DNA from: Streptomyces sp. NBC_01351
Lineage (GTDB): Bacteria; Actinomycetota; Actinomycetes; Streptomycetales; Streptomycetaceae
Length of the DNA: 64,000 bases
Assembly (NCBI RefSeq): GCF_036237315.1
Contig: NZ_CP108356.1
Location: forward strand, 2,286,001-2,350,000
Direction: 5' to 3'
The notes below the pieces were generated by a model, which had not been told where the DNA came from, made no database searches, and saw only the letters and a program-made list of their open reading frames with translations. The translations under genes were made by a program, and so were the position numbers. Positions 15,954 to 24,246 of this stretch are shown piece by piece. The number at the start of each line of letters is the position of its first letter. Position 1 is the stretch's first letter.

Positions 15954-17540
15954 ATGGACCCGGTGATCGTCGTCGGCGCGGGGCCCGTCGGGCTGTCCCT
16001 GGCCCTTGCCCTGGCCGGCCAGGGCGTGCCCTCCGTCGTGCTCGACGAGGGGCCCGGCAAGGAGGAGATCCGCCCGGCCCGGACCGTCGTCCTGCACTCC
16101 GACACTGCGGCCATGGCCCACCGGCTGGGCTGTACGACGCTGCGCGACGAGGGCGCGTACTTCGCCGCCTGGCGCACCATGCGGCGTGGTCGTGACACGC
16201 ACCGCTCCACCTTCGAGGAGCACCCCGCTCCCCTGCACCTGCCGCAGCACGCCCTGACGCGCGGACTGCGCGATGCCGCCGCCGCGCACCCGCTCGTCCA
16301 GCTCGTCACCGACAGCAAGCTCGACTCCCTGGAACAGGACGACCGCGGGGTCACCGCGCACACCCGGGGTGCCGAGACCACGTGGTGGCGCGGGAGTTAC
16401 CTGGTCGGCTGCGACGGCGCCCGCTCCACCGTCCGCAAGCTGCTCGGCATCCGCTTCCCCGGCCGTACCGCCGTGGAACGGCACGCCGTGGCCGCGCTGC
16501 GCACCGAACTGCCCTGGCCCGGCGAGGCCTTGCTGCACCGCAATCCGCCCTCCGGTCCCGCCGAGGTCACCTCCCGGCCGCTGCCCGACGGGGTGTGGCG
16601 GCTCGACTGGCTGCTCCCGTCCCGCGGCGAGCTCGTCACCCCCGACGCGCTGGTGACGCTGGTCCGGGACACCCTCGCGGCGTGGTGCGGGGGCACGACT
16701 CCCCCGTACGACCTCCTCGACACGGGCGTCCACACCCTGCACCACCGCCTCGCCCGGCGCTGGCGCGACGGCCGCGCCTTCCTCGCCGGGGATGCCGCGC
16801 ACCTGCTGGGCGCACTGGGCACCCAGGGCGTCGAGGAGGGGCTGCGGGACGCCGAGAACCTGGCGTGGAAGCTGTCCCTGGCCTGGCACCAGGGGGCCTC
16901 CGAGGCGCTGCTCGACAGCTACGAGGGCGAGCGGCGGACCGCGGTCGCGACCCGGCTGCGCGCCGCCGACCAGGCGATGCCCACCCTGCGCGCCGGGGGC
17001 GCGCTGCGCACCTACCTGCCCGGAGCCGCGCGTTCCGCCGAAACCCTGCTCACCGACGGGCACCTGGGGCGGGGGCCGTTGGGCGCGGAGCCGACGTACG
17101 CCCCGCCGATGGCCGTACGGGAGGTCCCGACGGCCACCGAGCCGGGCGGCGCCGTGGCGAACGTCCCGGTGACCGCGCCCGACGGGTCGACGGTGCCGCT
17201 GCGCGACCTGCTCGGGCAGGGCCGGCTGTTGGTGGTCCTGGTCGCCCCGGGCACCGGGGTCTGGGACCGCCGCCACTGGCTGGGGGCCGGGCTGATGCCC
17301 CGGCTCGCGGCGGCGGTGAGCGCCCTGCCGGTCCGCACCGACCTGCTGGTCGCGGACGGTTACCCGGGGGCGCCGGCGCACACCGTGCTCCTCGTACGAC
17401 CGGACGGGCACCTGGCCGCGACCTTCGCGGGGGTCCGCCCGGCGGAGCTGTACGAGGCGGCGGACACCGTACGGGCGGGCGCGCCCGCGGCGCGGATCGC
17501 GGCGACGCCTTCCACCACACCGACCGTGGTGATCGATTGA
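15954..17540 (+). CDS. FAD-dependent aromatic monooxygenase family protein
   Basis: A 528-residue flavoprotein of the PheA/TfdB (FAD_binding_3) family. The dinucleotide-binding GAGPVGLSLALAL is at residues 8-20, the DG motif is LVGCDGARSTVRKLLG, and the FAD-ribityl GD motif is FLAGDAAHLLGALGTQG near residue 279. The C-terminal ~130 residues match the thioredoxin-like domain of phenol hydroxylases. Substrate is unknown; such enzymes hydroxylate phenols or polyketide-like aromatics with NAD(P)H and O2. The ATG at 15954 is preferred over an upstream frame start because the flavin fold begins at once and GGGAG lies 8 bases away. No biosynthetic partners are adjacent. Confidence 0.88.
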   Translation: MDPVIVVGAGPVGLSLALALAGQGVPSVVLDEGPGKEEIRPARTVVLHSDTAAMAHRLGCTTLRDEGAYFAAWRTMRRGRDTHRSTFEEHPAPLHLPQHALTRGLRDAAAAHPLVQLVTDSKLDSLEQDDRGVTAHTRGAETTWWRGSYLVGCDGARSTVRKLLGIRFPGRTAVERHAVAALRTELPWPGEALLHRNPPSGPAEVTSRPLPDGVWRLDWLLPSRGELVTPDALVTLVRDTLAAWCGGTTPPYDLLDTGVHTLHHRLARRWRDGRAFLAGDAAHLLGALGTQGVEEGLRDAENLAWKLSLAWHQGASEALLDSYEGERRTAVATRLRAADQAMPTLRAGGALRTYLPGAARSAETLLTDGHLGRGPLGAEPTYAPPMAVREVPTATEPGGAVANVPVTAPDGSTVPLRDLLGQGRLLVVLVAPGTGVWDRRHWLGAGLMPRLAAAVSALPVRTDLLVADGYPGAPAHTVLLVRPDGHLAATFAGVRPAELYEAADTVRAGAPAARIAATPSTTPTVVID

Positions 17541-17611
17541 CCGTTTCCGGGCCTCCGTGGTTCACTCGCGGAATGACCGGCAACGACGTACGCCTGTGGC
17601 GGAGGGTCCAT

Positions 17612-17659
17612 ATGGACCTGCTCCGCTACGCGGGCTGCGTGTGTCGCCCTTCCTGCTGA
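17612..17659 (+). CDS. Cys-containing leader peptide (15 aa) upstream of cysteine dioxygenase
   Basis: Encodes MDLLRYAGCVCRPSC with Cys at 9, 11 and 15, the last residue before the stop. GGAGGG lies 5 bases before the ATG. An in-frame ATG at 17573 would add MTGNDVRLWRRVH. The DLLR...CxCRPxC pattern is that of short actinobacterial leader peptides placed before sulfur-metabolism genes; in mycobacteria, polycysteine upstream ORFs act as cysteine-responsive attenuators. Here it sits 78 bases before the cysteine dioxygenase start. The likely role is to let ribosome stalling on Cys codons report the supply of Cys-tRNA. Confidence 0.82.
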   Translation: MDLLRYAGCVCRPSC

Positions 17660-17737
17660 TTCGCCTTTTTCCCTGCGTGCCCCGTGCCGTCCACCGGCCC
17701 GCGCGCACCTCCGCGAACCCAGGAACGGTCACCTTCC

Positions 17738-18289
17738 ATGTCTGCACCCGCGTACTCCCCTGCCGTCGCCGGCCCGACCGGCACCGGCGCCGGCACCGGT
17801 CCCTCGGCCGCCGAACTCCTCGCATTCGCCCTGCGCACCGCGGCCGACCCCGAGGTCGTCGCCTCGCTCCCCCTCGACCCCGAGGGCCGTACCTGGATCC
17901 GCCTCGACGGGCCGGGCGGCAGCGAGGCCTGGCTGATCGGGTGGCCGCCGGGCACCGGCACCGGCTGGCACGACCACGCCGAATCCCGGGGCGCGTTCGC
18001 CACCGCCCGGGGGCGGCTCACCGAGCACTCCCTGTCCGTACGGCTGCCCTCGGAGGGCTGGCAGTCCCTTCACCTCGCATCCGGCGTGGACCGCAGCCGC
18101 CGGCTGGGCGCAGGCGCCGGGCGGGCCTTCGGGGAGCACCACGTGCACGAGGTCCTCAACGAGTCCGGGACCGAGCACGCGATCTCCGTACACGCGTACT
18201 ACCCGCCGCTCCCGCTGATCCGCCGCTACAGCCGCAGCGGGCCGGTCCTGCACCTGGAGCACGTCGAGCGCCCGGCGGACTGGCAGTGA
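17738..18289 (+). CDS. Cysteine dioxygenase
   Basis: A 183-residue cupin enzyme that oxidises L-cysteine to cysteine sulfinate with non-haem iron, the first step of cysteine breakdown. The iron ligands are His78 and His80 in GWHDHAESRGAF, and a His in the second cupin motif FGEHHVHEVLN (His135 or 137). Length is normal for bacterial CDOs. The first ~22 residues are Ala/Gly/Thr-rich and non-conserved. The start at 17738 has AGGAACGG some 10 bases upstream. The rhodanese gene overlaps its stop by 4 bases. A Cys leader peptide upstream suggests expression responds to cysteine. Confidence 0.93.
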   Translation: MSAPAYSPAVAGPTGTGAGTGPSAAELLAFALRTAADPEVVASLPLDPEGRTWIRLDGPGGSEAWLIGWPPGTGTGWHDHAESRGAFATARGRLTEHSLSVRLPSEGWQSLHLASGVDRSRRLGAGAGRAFGEHHVHEVLNESGTEHAISVHAYYPPLPLIRRYSRSGPVLHLEHVERPADWQ

Positions 18290-18675
18290 GCGCCCCGGTC
18301 GGCATCGACGAACTGCTGGAGCGGATCCGCGCCGGCTACACGCGGATCGACCCTCAAGAGGCGTACGCGGCCTCCCTCACCGGGGCCCTGCTGGTGGACA
18401 TCCGCTACCAGGCCCTGCGCGAGCGCGACGGGCTGATCCCGGGCGCGCTGGTGGTGGAGCGGAACGAACTGGAATGGCGCCTGGACCCCCGGGGCAGCCA
18501 TCGTGCGGCCGAGGCCACGAGCCACGACCTCCACGTCATCGTGGTCTGCAACGAGGGCTACGCGTCCAGCCTCGCGGCGGCCTCCCTCCACGCCCTCGGC
18601 CTCCACCGGGCCACGGACCTCACCGGCGGCTTCCAGGCCTGGCGCTCCGCAGGCTTGCCGGTGGCCCCATCCTGA
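18286..18675 (+). CDS. Rhodanese-like sulfurtransferase
   Basis: A 129-residue single-domain rhodanese. The catalytic Cys88 lies in the loop VVCNEGYASSLAA, which fits CxxGxxS, and the fold signature LLVDIRYQALRERDGLIPGA precedes it. Start is the GTG at 18286, overlapping the cysteine dioxygenase TGA as GTGA, so the two are translationally coupled. Rhodaneses move sulfane sulfur between thiols; beside cysteine dioxygenase it may handle persulfide or sulfite arising in cysteine breakdown. The unit ends in an inverted pair of dispersed repeats. Confidence 0.92.
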   Translation: MSAPVGIDELLERIRAGYTRIDPQEAYAASLTGALLVDIRYQALRERDGLIPGALVVERNELEWRLDPRGSHRAAEATSHDLHVIVVCNEGYASSLAAASLHALGLHRATDLTGGFQAWRSAGLPVAPS

Positions 18676-18734
18676 CGCACCCTCGCATGCGCGGAGCCGG
18701 TCCCCTACCCGCCCTTCCACCGTTCCTCGTGCTC

Positions 18735-18875
18735 CGCCCGGACCCGCGCCTCAAACGCCGGCGGGGCTGGAGTTGCCGCTGCGCGGCAACCCAGCCCAGT
18801 CGACGGACGGCATCGGCCAAATCCAGCCTCGCCGGCGTTTGAGGCGCGGGGTCTGGGGCGGAGCCCCAGGAGCCT
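18735..18875. repeat. Inverted pair of the dispersed intergenic repeat (bidirectional terminator)
   Basis: CGCGCCTCAAACGCCGGCGG (from 18745) is mirrored by CCGGCGTTTGAGGCGCGGGG (from about 18830), followed by a CTGGGGC-GGA-GCCCCAG stem. A smaller GTTGCC/GGCAAC hairpin lies between. It separates the convergent rhodanese and FtsX-type genes. Confidence 0.85.
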
Positions 18876-18889
18876 CGGGCGCAGCCGGC

Positions 18890-21448
18890 CTACGCCTTGG
18901 CGGTCGCCACGTCCACCGGCCGCACCCGCAGCGCCACCCTCCCCGGGAGGGACGTGGCCGCCAGGGCCAGCAGCCCGGCCACCCCCACCACCCCCGCGTA
19001 GGCGACGGGCAGCACCGCCGGCGCCGCCGCCCCCGTCATGCCCACGCTGAAAGCGGTGAGCACGGCCAGCGCGATCCCCGACCCCAGCACCACCCCGATC
19101 AGGACCACCGCGAGCGCCTCCGCCCGCAGCATCCCCCGGACCTGCCGCCGCTTCGCCCCCGCGAGCCTCAGCATCGCGAACTCCCGCACCCGCTCAGCCG
19201 TGGACATCGCAAGGGTGTTGACCACCGCGATCGCGGTGAAGGCCAGCACGAGCCCCATGGCCAGGAGGTTGATCTCCGCCCCGGCGTCCTGCCGTTCGGC
19301 CCGCACCCGGTCGGCGTCGGCCGCGGACAGCACCGCCACCCCCGGGAACCCCTTCACGGCCGCGGCCAGCTGCTCACGCCCGACCGCCCCCGCGTCCGCC
19401 CCCGGCTCCGTCGCCACCAGCACGCTGCCGGCAAGGGGGTTGTCCATGTGCCCGGCCACCAGCCCGTGCGGCAACGTCAGGTCCCCGAAGCCGAGCCCCC
19501 GCGCGTACACGGCGGTGACCTTCAGCGTGACCGCGGTCCCGTCGCCCAGGGTCAGCTTGAGCGGGCTGCCCGGCTTCAGCCCCAGCTGCTCCGCCGCGAG
19601 TTCGCTCACCGCCGCGTCGCCGTCCCCGAAGCCGGCCAGGGTGCCGCCGGTGACCCTGGGGTCCCAGGTCCGGGTCAGCCCGGCCGGGGTCACGCCCTGC
19701 GCGGCGTACTTCGTGAGCCCCACCCGCACGGACGTGTGCACGATCTCGGTGGCCGCCGCGACCCCCGGCGTACGGCGGATCCGCTCGGCGGCCTCCGGCG
19801 TGACCCCCGGCCCCTGCGCGGCCAGCACCCACTCGGCCCGGACCCCTTCGCGGGCCTGCGTCCGGGCCGCGTCCCCGAGGGTCGGGGTGATGAAGAGCAC
19901 GGTGCAGGTCATGCCGACCAGCAGCGCGAGCGGGGTGACGGCCGAGGCCATCCGGGTGGCGTTGCCGCGCAGGTTCGCGGTGGCCAGGTGGCCGCCGGCA
20001 CCGGCCAGCCTCAGCGGTCCGGCGAGCAGCGCGGCGGCTCCTCGTACCAGGAGCGGGCCGAGCAGCGAGACCGCCCCTGCCAGGACCACCACGGCCAGGA
20101 AGGTCACCGGTGTCGAGGCCGGCTCGGTGCGCAGCGAGCCCAGTACGACGACCAGCACCGCGCCGCCGGCCAGCAGGAGCAGGCCGAAGGCGGTCCGCAT
20201 CCAGCGCGGCCGCCCCCGCTCGACGGCGGCTTCGGCGAGCGCCTCGGCGGGACGGATCCGGGCGATGCGCCGCCCGGTGATCCGCGCGGCGGCCCAGGCC
20301 CCGAGCAGGCTCGCTGCGACGGCGGCGAACATCGGGAAGATGCCGGCGGTGCGCTCCAGACTTGCCGGGACCACCCCGCTGTCGACGAACCGGCCGTGCA
20401 GCCAGCCGGCGAGCGGCAGTCCGGCGACGGCCCCGGCCACCCCGGCGGCCAGGCCCACGAGCAGGGCCTCCCTCCCGATCAGCTGCCGCAGCTGGCGGGG
20501 CGTGGCGGCGATGGCCCGCAGCAGGGCGAGCTCGCGGTAGCGCTGCTGGACGGAGAGGGCGAAGGTGCCGACGACCACGAGGATCGCGACGAGGAGCGAG
20601 GTGCCGCCCATCGCGCCGCCCATGGAGACCAGCTTGATCCTGGCTCCGGCGGCGTCGAGGAACTCCACGGGCCCGCGTTCGTCCCCGGTGCTGACCTGCG
20701 CTCCGGTGCCCCGCAGGGCCTGCTCGACCCGGCCGGCCAGCTCACCGGCGTTCACGCCGGGCGCGGGCAGTACCCCGATGGCGCTGACCTGTCCCTCGCG
20801 GGCGGCGAGCCGCTGGGCCTCGGCGTCGCTGAAGAAGAGCGAGCTCTGCCGGGCGAGGTCCCCGCGGGCCCCCTGCGCCACCCCGCTGACCTGGTACGTC
20901 TTCGGCTCGCCGGTCGCCTGCACGGTCAGCTGGGAGCCGGCCTTCAGTCCTGCCCGCTCGGCCAGCGCCCGGTCGACGACGACCTCGCCACCCGTCTGGG
21001 GCGCGCGGCCCTCCGCGATGGTGAAGGGGGTGAGCGCGGCGGAGGTCCAGGCGTGCCCGTACGAGGGTGTCGCCGCGCCCTGTCCCTTGAGGAGCGGGAC
21101 GGCCTGGAAGGTGAGCTCGGGCACGGCCCGCTCGACTCCGGGCACGGCGCGGACCGTGTCCACCGTGGTGGCGGGCAGCCAGGCCCGCTCGGCGACGGGC
21201 TTGGCCTTGTGCTTCGTCTTCGTCTTGCCCTTCTTCTCCTTGACCGTGGTCGCGTGGACGTTCTGGTCGGCGGAGACGAGGACCGGCGTGGCCGCGTAGC
21301 GCTCGGTCCCGATCTTCCCGCGGAGTCCCGTTTCCAGGAGGGTGCCGCAGGCGGTGACGAGGGCGGCCGCGCACAACAGCGCGACGAAGGCGCCGAGGAA
21401 TCCGGCTTTGCGGTCCCTGACGGTCTGAAGGGCGTAACGCAGCATCAT
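18890..21448 (-). CDS. FtsX-type ABC transporter permease
   Basis: An 852-residue membrane protein with the MacB/FtsX two-half layout. An N-terminal span (AGFLGAFVALLCAAALV) precedes a large extracytoplasmic domain with KEKKGKTKTKHK, then three spans around residues 260-380 and a repeat of the pattern, ending with three spans near 710-840 (MGLVLAFTAIAVVNTLAMS onwards). Such proteins export lipids, peptides or drive cell-surface machinery using a separate ATPase. No ATP-binding gene is adjacent, which is unusual. Two ATGs (21448, 21445) are possible starts; neither has a strong ribosome-binding site. Convergent with the rhodanese gene. Confidence 0.85.
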   Translation of the reverse strand: MMLRYALQTVRDRKAGFLGAFVALLCAAALVTACGTLLETGLRGKIGTERYAATPVLVSADQNVHATTVKEKKGKTKTKHKAKPVAERAWLPATTVDTVRAVPGVERAVPELTFQAVPLLKGQGAATPSYGHAWTSAALTPFTIAEGRAPQTGGEVVVDRALAERAGLKAGSQLTVQATGEPKTYQVSGVAQGARGDLARQSSLFFSDAEAQRLAAREGQVSAIGVLPAPGVNAGELAGRVEQALRGTGAQVSTGDERGPVEFLDAAGARIKLVSMGGAMGGTSLLVAILVVVGTFALSVQQRYRELALLRAIAATPRQLRQLIGREALLVGLAAGVAGAVAGLPLAGWLHGRFVDSGVVPASLERTAGIFPMFAAVAASLLGAWAAARITGRRIARIRPAEALAEAAVERGRPRWMRTAFGLLLLAGGAVLVVVLGSLRTEPASTPVTFLAVVVLAGAVSLLGPLLVRGAAALLAGPLRLAGAGGHLATANLRGNATRMASAVTPLALLVGMTCTVLFITPTLGDAARTQAREGVRAEWVLAAQGPGVTPEAAERIRRTPGVAAATEIVHTSVRVGLTKYAAQGVTPAGLTRTWDPRVTGGTLAGFGDGDAAVSELAAEQLGLKPGSPLKLTLGDGTAVTLKVTAVYARGLGFGDLTLPHGLVAGHMDNPLAGSVLVATEPGADAGAVGREQLAAAVKGFPGVAVLSAADADRVRAERQDAGAEINLLAMGLVLAFTAIAVVNTLAMSTAERVREFAMLRLAGAKRRQVRGMLRAEALAVVLIGVVLGSGIALAVLTAFSVGMTGAAAPAVLPVAYAGVVGVAGLLALAATSLPGRVALRVRPVDVATAKA

Positions 21449-21538
21449 GCCGTCAACTCTGCCGCCGGGCCCGCCTCCTGACATTGGCGTACCCCGGCGT
21501 CCGCACCCGGGGGTTACCCCCACCCCGGGCGCACCGGA

Positions 21539-22111
21539 TCACGCCCCCGAGTACCCCGGCCCGAGTTCGTCGGCGTCTTCGCCCTCCGCCTCCAGCGCGC
21601 GCCGGACGACCCGCAGGGCCATGCCCTCCGGGTATCCCTTGCGGGCGAGCATCCCGGCGAGGCGCCGGATCCGCTTGTCGCGGTCCAGCCCGCGGGTGGC
21701 GCGGAGCTTGCGCTCCACGAGCTCCCGGGCGGTCTCCTCCTCCTGCTCGGAGTCCAGCTGCTCCAGGGCCTCCTGCACGAGGGTGGCGTGCACGCCCTTG
21801 GTCCGGAGCTCCTGGGCGAGCGCCCTCCGGGCCAGGCCCCGGCCGCGGTGCCGGGACTCGACCCAGGCCCCGGCGAAGGCGGCGTCGTCGATCAGGCCCA
21901 CCTCCTCGTACCGGGAGAGGACCTGCTGCGACACCTCTTCGGGGATACCCCGCTTGGCGAGGGCGTCCGCGAGCTGCCGCCGTGTACGCGGCATCCCGGT
22001 GAGCAGGCGCAGGCAGATCGCCCGCGCCTGCTCCTCGGGACTCTGGGGCGGCAGCTCCTGGCGGGCCTCACGGCCTCCTCGGCTCCCGCCGCCCCTTTCC
22101 TGCTCCCGCAC
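21539..22111 (-). CDS. recX: RecA regulator RecX
   Basis: A 190-residue, predicted all-helical protein that binds the RecA filament and modulates its activity. RARAICLRLLTGMPRTRRQL-type helices, ending RYEEVGLIDDAAFAGAWVES and ARKGYPEGMALRVVRRAL in pieces, are the RecX three-helix repeats. The GTG at 22111 is 3 bases after the recA stop, so the genes are one operon with coupled translation, the standard actinobacterial layout. The first ~25 residues are charged and poorly conserved. Confidence 0.93.
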   Translation of the reverse strand: MREQERGGGSRGGREARQELPPQSPEEQARAICLRLLTGMPRTRRQLADALAKRGIPEEVSQQVLSRYEEVGLIDDAAFAGAWVESRHRGRGLARRALAQELRTKGVHATLVQEALEQLDSEQEEETARELVERKLRATRGLDRDKRIRRLAGMLARKGYPEGMALRVVRRALEAEGEDADELGPGYSGA

Positions 22112-22114
22112 GGA

Positions 22115-23230
22115 TCAGCTCTTGGAGGCGGCGGCCTTGGCCGTCGTCTTGGCCTTCGTCGCGGGCGCGGGCACGGCTGCCGCGGCGTCGGCCGGCGCTG
22201 CCGCCGACTCGTCGGCTGCCGCGGCGTCGACCTTGCGTACGCCCACGCCCAGCTTCTCCTTGATCTTCCGCTCGATCTCGTTGGCGAGATCCGGGTTGTC
22301 CTTGAGGAAGTTGCGGGCGTTCTCCTTGCCCTGGCCGAGCTGGTCGCCCTCGTACGTGTACCAGGCACCGGCCTTGCGCACGAAGCCGTGCTCCACGCCC
22401 ATGTCGATCAGGCCGCCCTCACGGCTGATGCCGTGGCCGTAGAGGATGTCGAACTCGGCCTGCTTGAACGGCGGCGCGACCTTGTTCTTGACGACCTTGA
22501 CGCGGGTGCGGTTGCCGACCGCGTCCGTGCCGTCCTTCAGGGTCTCGATGCGGCGGATGTCGAGACGCACGGAGGCGTAGAACTTCAGCGCGCGGCCACC
22601 GGTGGTGGTCTCCGGCGAGCCGAACATCACACCGATCTTCTCGCGGAGCTGGTTGATGAAGATCGCGGTGGTCTTGGACTGGTTGAGCGCGCCGGTGATC
22701 TTACGGAGCGCCTGGCTCATCAGTCGGGCCTGGAGACCCACGTGCGAGTCGCCCATCTCACCCTCGATCTCGGCGCGCGGCACGAGGGCCGCCACGGAGT
22801 CGATGACGATCAGGTCGAGGGCACCGGAGCGGACGAGCATGTCCACGATCTCCAGCGCCTGCTCGCCGGTGTCCGGCTGCGACAGGATGAGGTTGTCGGT
22901 GTCGACGCCGAGGGCCTTCGCGTACTCGGGGTCGAGCGCGTGCTCGGCGTCCACGAAGGCGACGGTGCCGCCGGCCTTCTGCGCGTTGGCCACGGCGTGC
23001 AGGGTCAGGGTCGTCTTACCGGAGGACTCCGGCCCGTACACCTCGATCACGCGGCCGCGGGGCAGCCCGCCGACGCCGAGCGCGATGTCCAGCGCGGTCG
23101 ATCCGGTGGGGATGACCTCGATGGGGTCGTTCGGCTTGTCGCCGAGGCGCATGACCGCACCCTTGCCGAATTGCCGTTCAATCTGTGCGAGAGCGGCGTC
23201 GAGGGCCTTCTCGCGGTCGGTGCCTGCCAT
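22115..23230 (-). CDS. recA: RecA recombinase
   Basis: A 371-residue ATP-dependent strand-exchange protein, essential for homologous recombination and for LexA cleavage. Walker A is GPESSGKT at residues 66-73, Walker B is [10 protein letters not shown], the L1 region is [20 protein letters not shown] in shorter pieces and L2 is [13 protein letters not shown]. The C-terminal ~40 residues are an Ala/Lys-rich tail typical of Streptomyces. The ATG at 23230 is the conserved family start ([14 protein letters not shown]); the frame is open further to 23296. A LexA-box-like site lies about 106 bases upstream. Confidence 0.98.
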   Translation of the reverse strand: MAGTDREKALDAALAQIERQFGKGAVMRLGDKPNDPIEVIPTGSTALDIALGVGGLPRGRVIEVYGPESSGKTTLTLHAVANAQKAGGTVAFVDAEHALDPEYAKALGVDTDNLILSQPDTGEQALEIVDMLVRSGALDLIVIDSVAALVPRAEIEGEMGDSHVGLQARLMSQALRKITGALNQSKTTAIFINQLREKIGVMFGSPETTTGGRALKFYASVRLDIRRIETLKDGTDAVGNRTRVKVVKNKVAPPFKQAEFDILYGHGISREGGLIDMGVEHGFVRKAGAWYTYEGDQLGQGKENARNFLKDNPDLANEIERKIKEKLGVGVRKVDAAAADESAAAPADAAAAVPAPATKAKTTAKAAASKS

Positions 23231-23335
23231 GGGTTCCACCCGGTTTGCTTGAGTCGATCGCTTCACGCCATTGACGCTAATGCCTGCCACTGACAATGCG
23301 CCTCCACGACCGGTTCGGCTGTGGATAACCCATCA

Positions 23336-23347
23336 GAATGGATGTTC
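23336..23347. promoter_or_regulatory. LexA (SOS) box-like site of recA
   Basis: GAATGGATGTTC differs at one position from the Gram-positive SOS consensus GAAC-N4-GTTC. Placed about 106 bases before the recA start, as expected for damage-induced transcription. Confidence 0.65.
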
Positions 23348-23389
23348 GATTTCCCTGTCAAGCGCGCCACGCCAGCACCCCTGAGCAGC

Positions 23390-23434
23390 TGTGACTGAGC
23401 GTTCCAGCTGGCCACTGAGCGTCTTGGTTGGCCA
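23390..23434. repeat. 20-bp tandem repeat, possible IS21-family end remnant
   Basis: After TGTGA, two head-to-tail 20-base units (23395-23414 and 23415-23434) share CTGAGCGT at one end and TGGCCA at the other. IS21-family ends begin TG and carry tandem units of this size that bind IstA. No transposase genes or opposite end are seen. Confidence 0.45.
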
Positions 23435-23547
23435 GTGTGAGCACGGCGGGCGGGTTCGACCGTAGGCCGAGGTGCGGGACGCCGGACGGTTGACTCGACG
23501 CCTCCGCGAGCACGCCGCAGGCCGCTCGGTACCGCCCGCCGGCGTTG

Positions 23548-23991
23548 TCAGTAACGGACCTCCCTGGCCTCGTACCCTTCGAGCCCTGCCCTGACGAGGG
23601 CGGGGACGAGGGCGTGCAGGTACCAGGCGAGGTCGGTGAACTCTGGCGCCGCCGGGATGTGCCGACGGTCACAGGAAGGCACGAAGGAGACATCCGTGCG
23701 GCCAGGCATGAACATGAGCATGCCGCCGGTCCCCGCCTCCGGGTGGTAGACGTTGAAGGCCACCGCGTACGGCAGGTTTCCGGGCGCGTCCAGCAGCGCC
23801 GGCACCTCGCCGATGCCGTCGGGAGTGCTTTCGTACCACTCGTACGCGTCGTCCGCGTCGTTGATCATGTACGTGACACACCCGACCTGCGTCTCCACGG
23901 ACCAGCCCACCTCGGTCAGGGCGTCCAGAACGGCGCGCACCGTGGTCGGGCACGTGAAAGTGAAGTCGATGTCGGCGTCCCTGGATCCCAC
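23548..23991 (-). CDS. Hypothetical protein
   Basis: A 147-residue soluble protein of no recognised family. It begins MGSRDADIDFTFTCP and holds a TVRAVLDALTEVGW helix, GGMLMFMPGRTDVSFVPSC and a C-terminal helix WYLHALVPALVRAGLEGYEA. The alpha/beta pattern resembles small immunity- or DUF-type actinobacterial proteins, but I cannot name it. The GTG at 23991 has a strong GGAGG 4-5 bases upstream, which supports it being translated. It is transcribed toward recA but separated by the repeat region. Confidence 0.7.
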   Translation of the reverse strand: MGSRDADIDFTFTCPTTVRAVLDALTEVGWSVETQVGCVTYMINDADDAYEWYESTPDGIGEVPALLDAPGNLPYAVAFNVYHPEAGTGGMLMFMPGRTDVSFVPSCDRRHIPAAPEFTDLAWYLHALVPALVRAGLEGYEAREVRY

Positions 23992-24246
23992 GGAACCTCC
24001 AGGCAGCGCGCGAGTGATGTCCCCGCATCCTCGCCCGTGCAGCGCAGGGACGTCGATCCGTTTCCCCAGCCTGGCTGGCGACCTCGTTCCCGATGACTTC
24101 CAAGTCGAGCCGGGCAGCGGCTTGCGCCGGGAGCCCCAGGAGGCGCCGCCCTCCGAAAGCCGGATGGCCGGCTGCGGTGGCCATCAACCAGGACCCGACC
24201 CGTAATTCAGGTCGCCGAGTATCGGCTCGGCTCCTAGTCTCCGCCT

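Larger units (their letters stand above)
23231..23547. other. 317-bp recA upstream region
   Basis: Holds the recA promoter and leader, a LexA-box-like site (23336-23347) and a 20-bp tandem repeat resembling an IS21-family end (23390-23434). No credible gene is seen. Confidence 0.65.
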
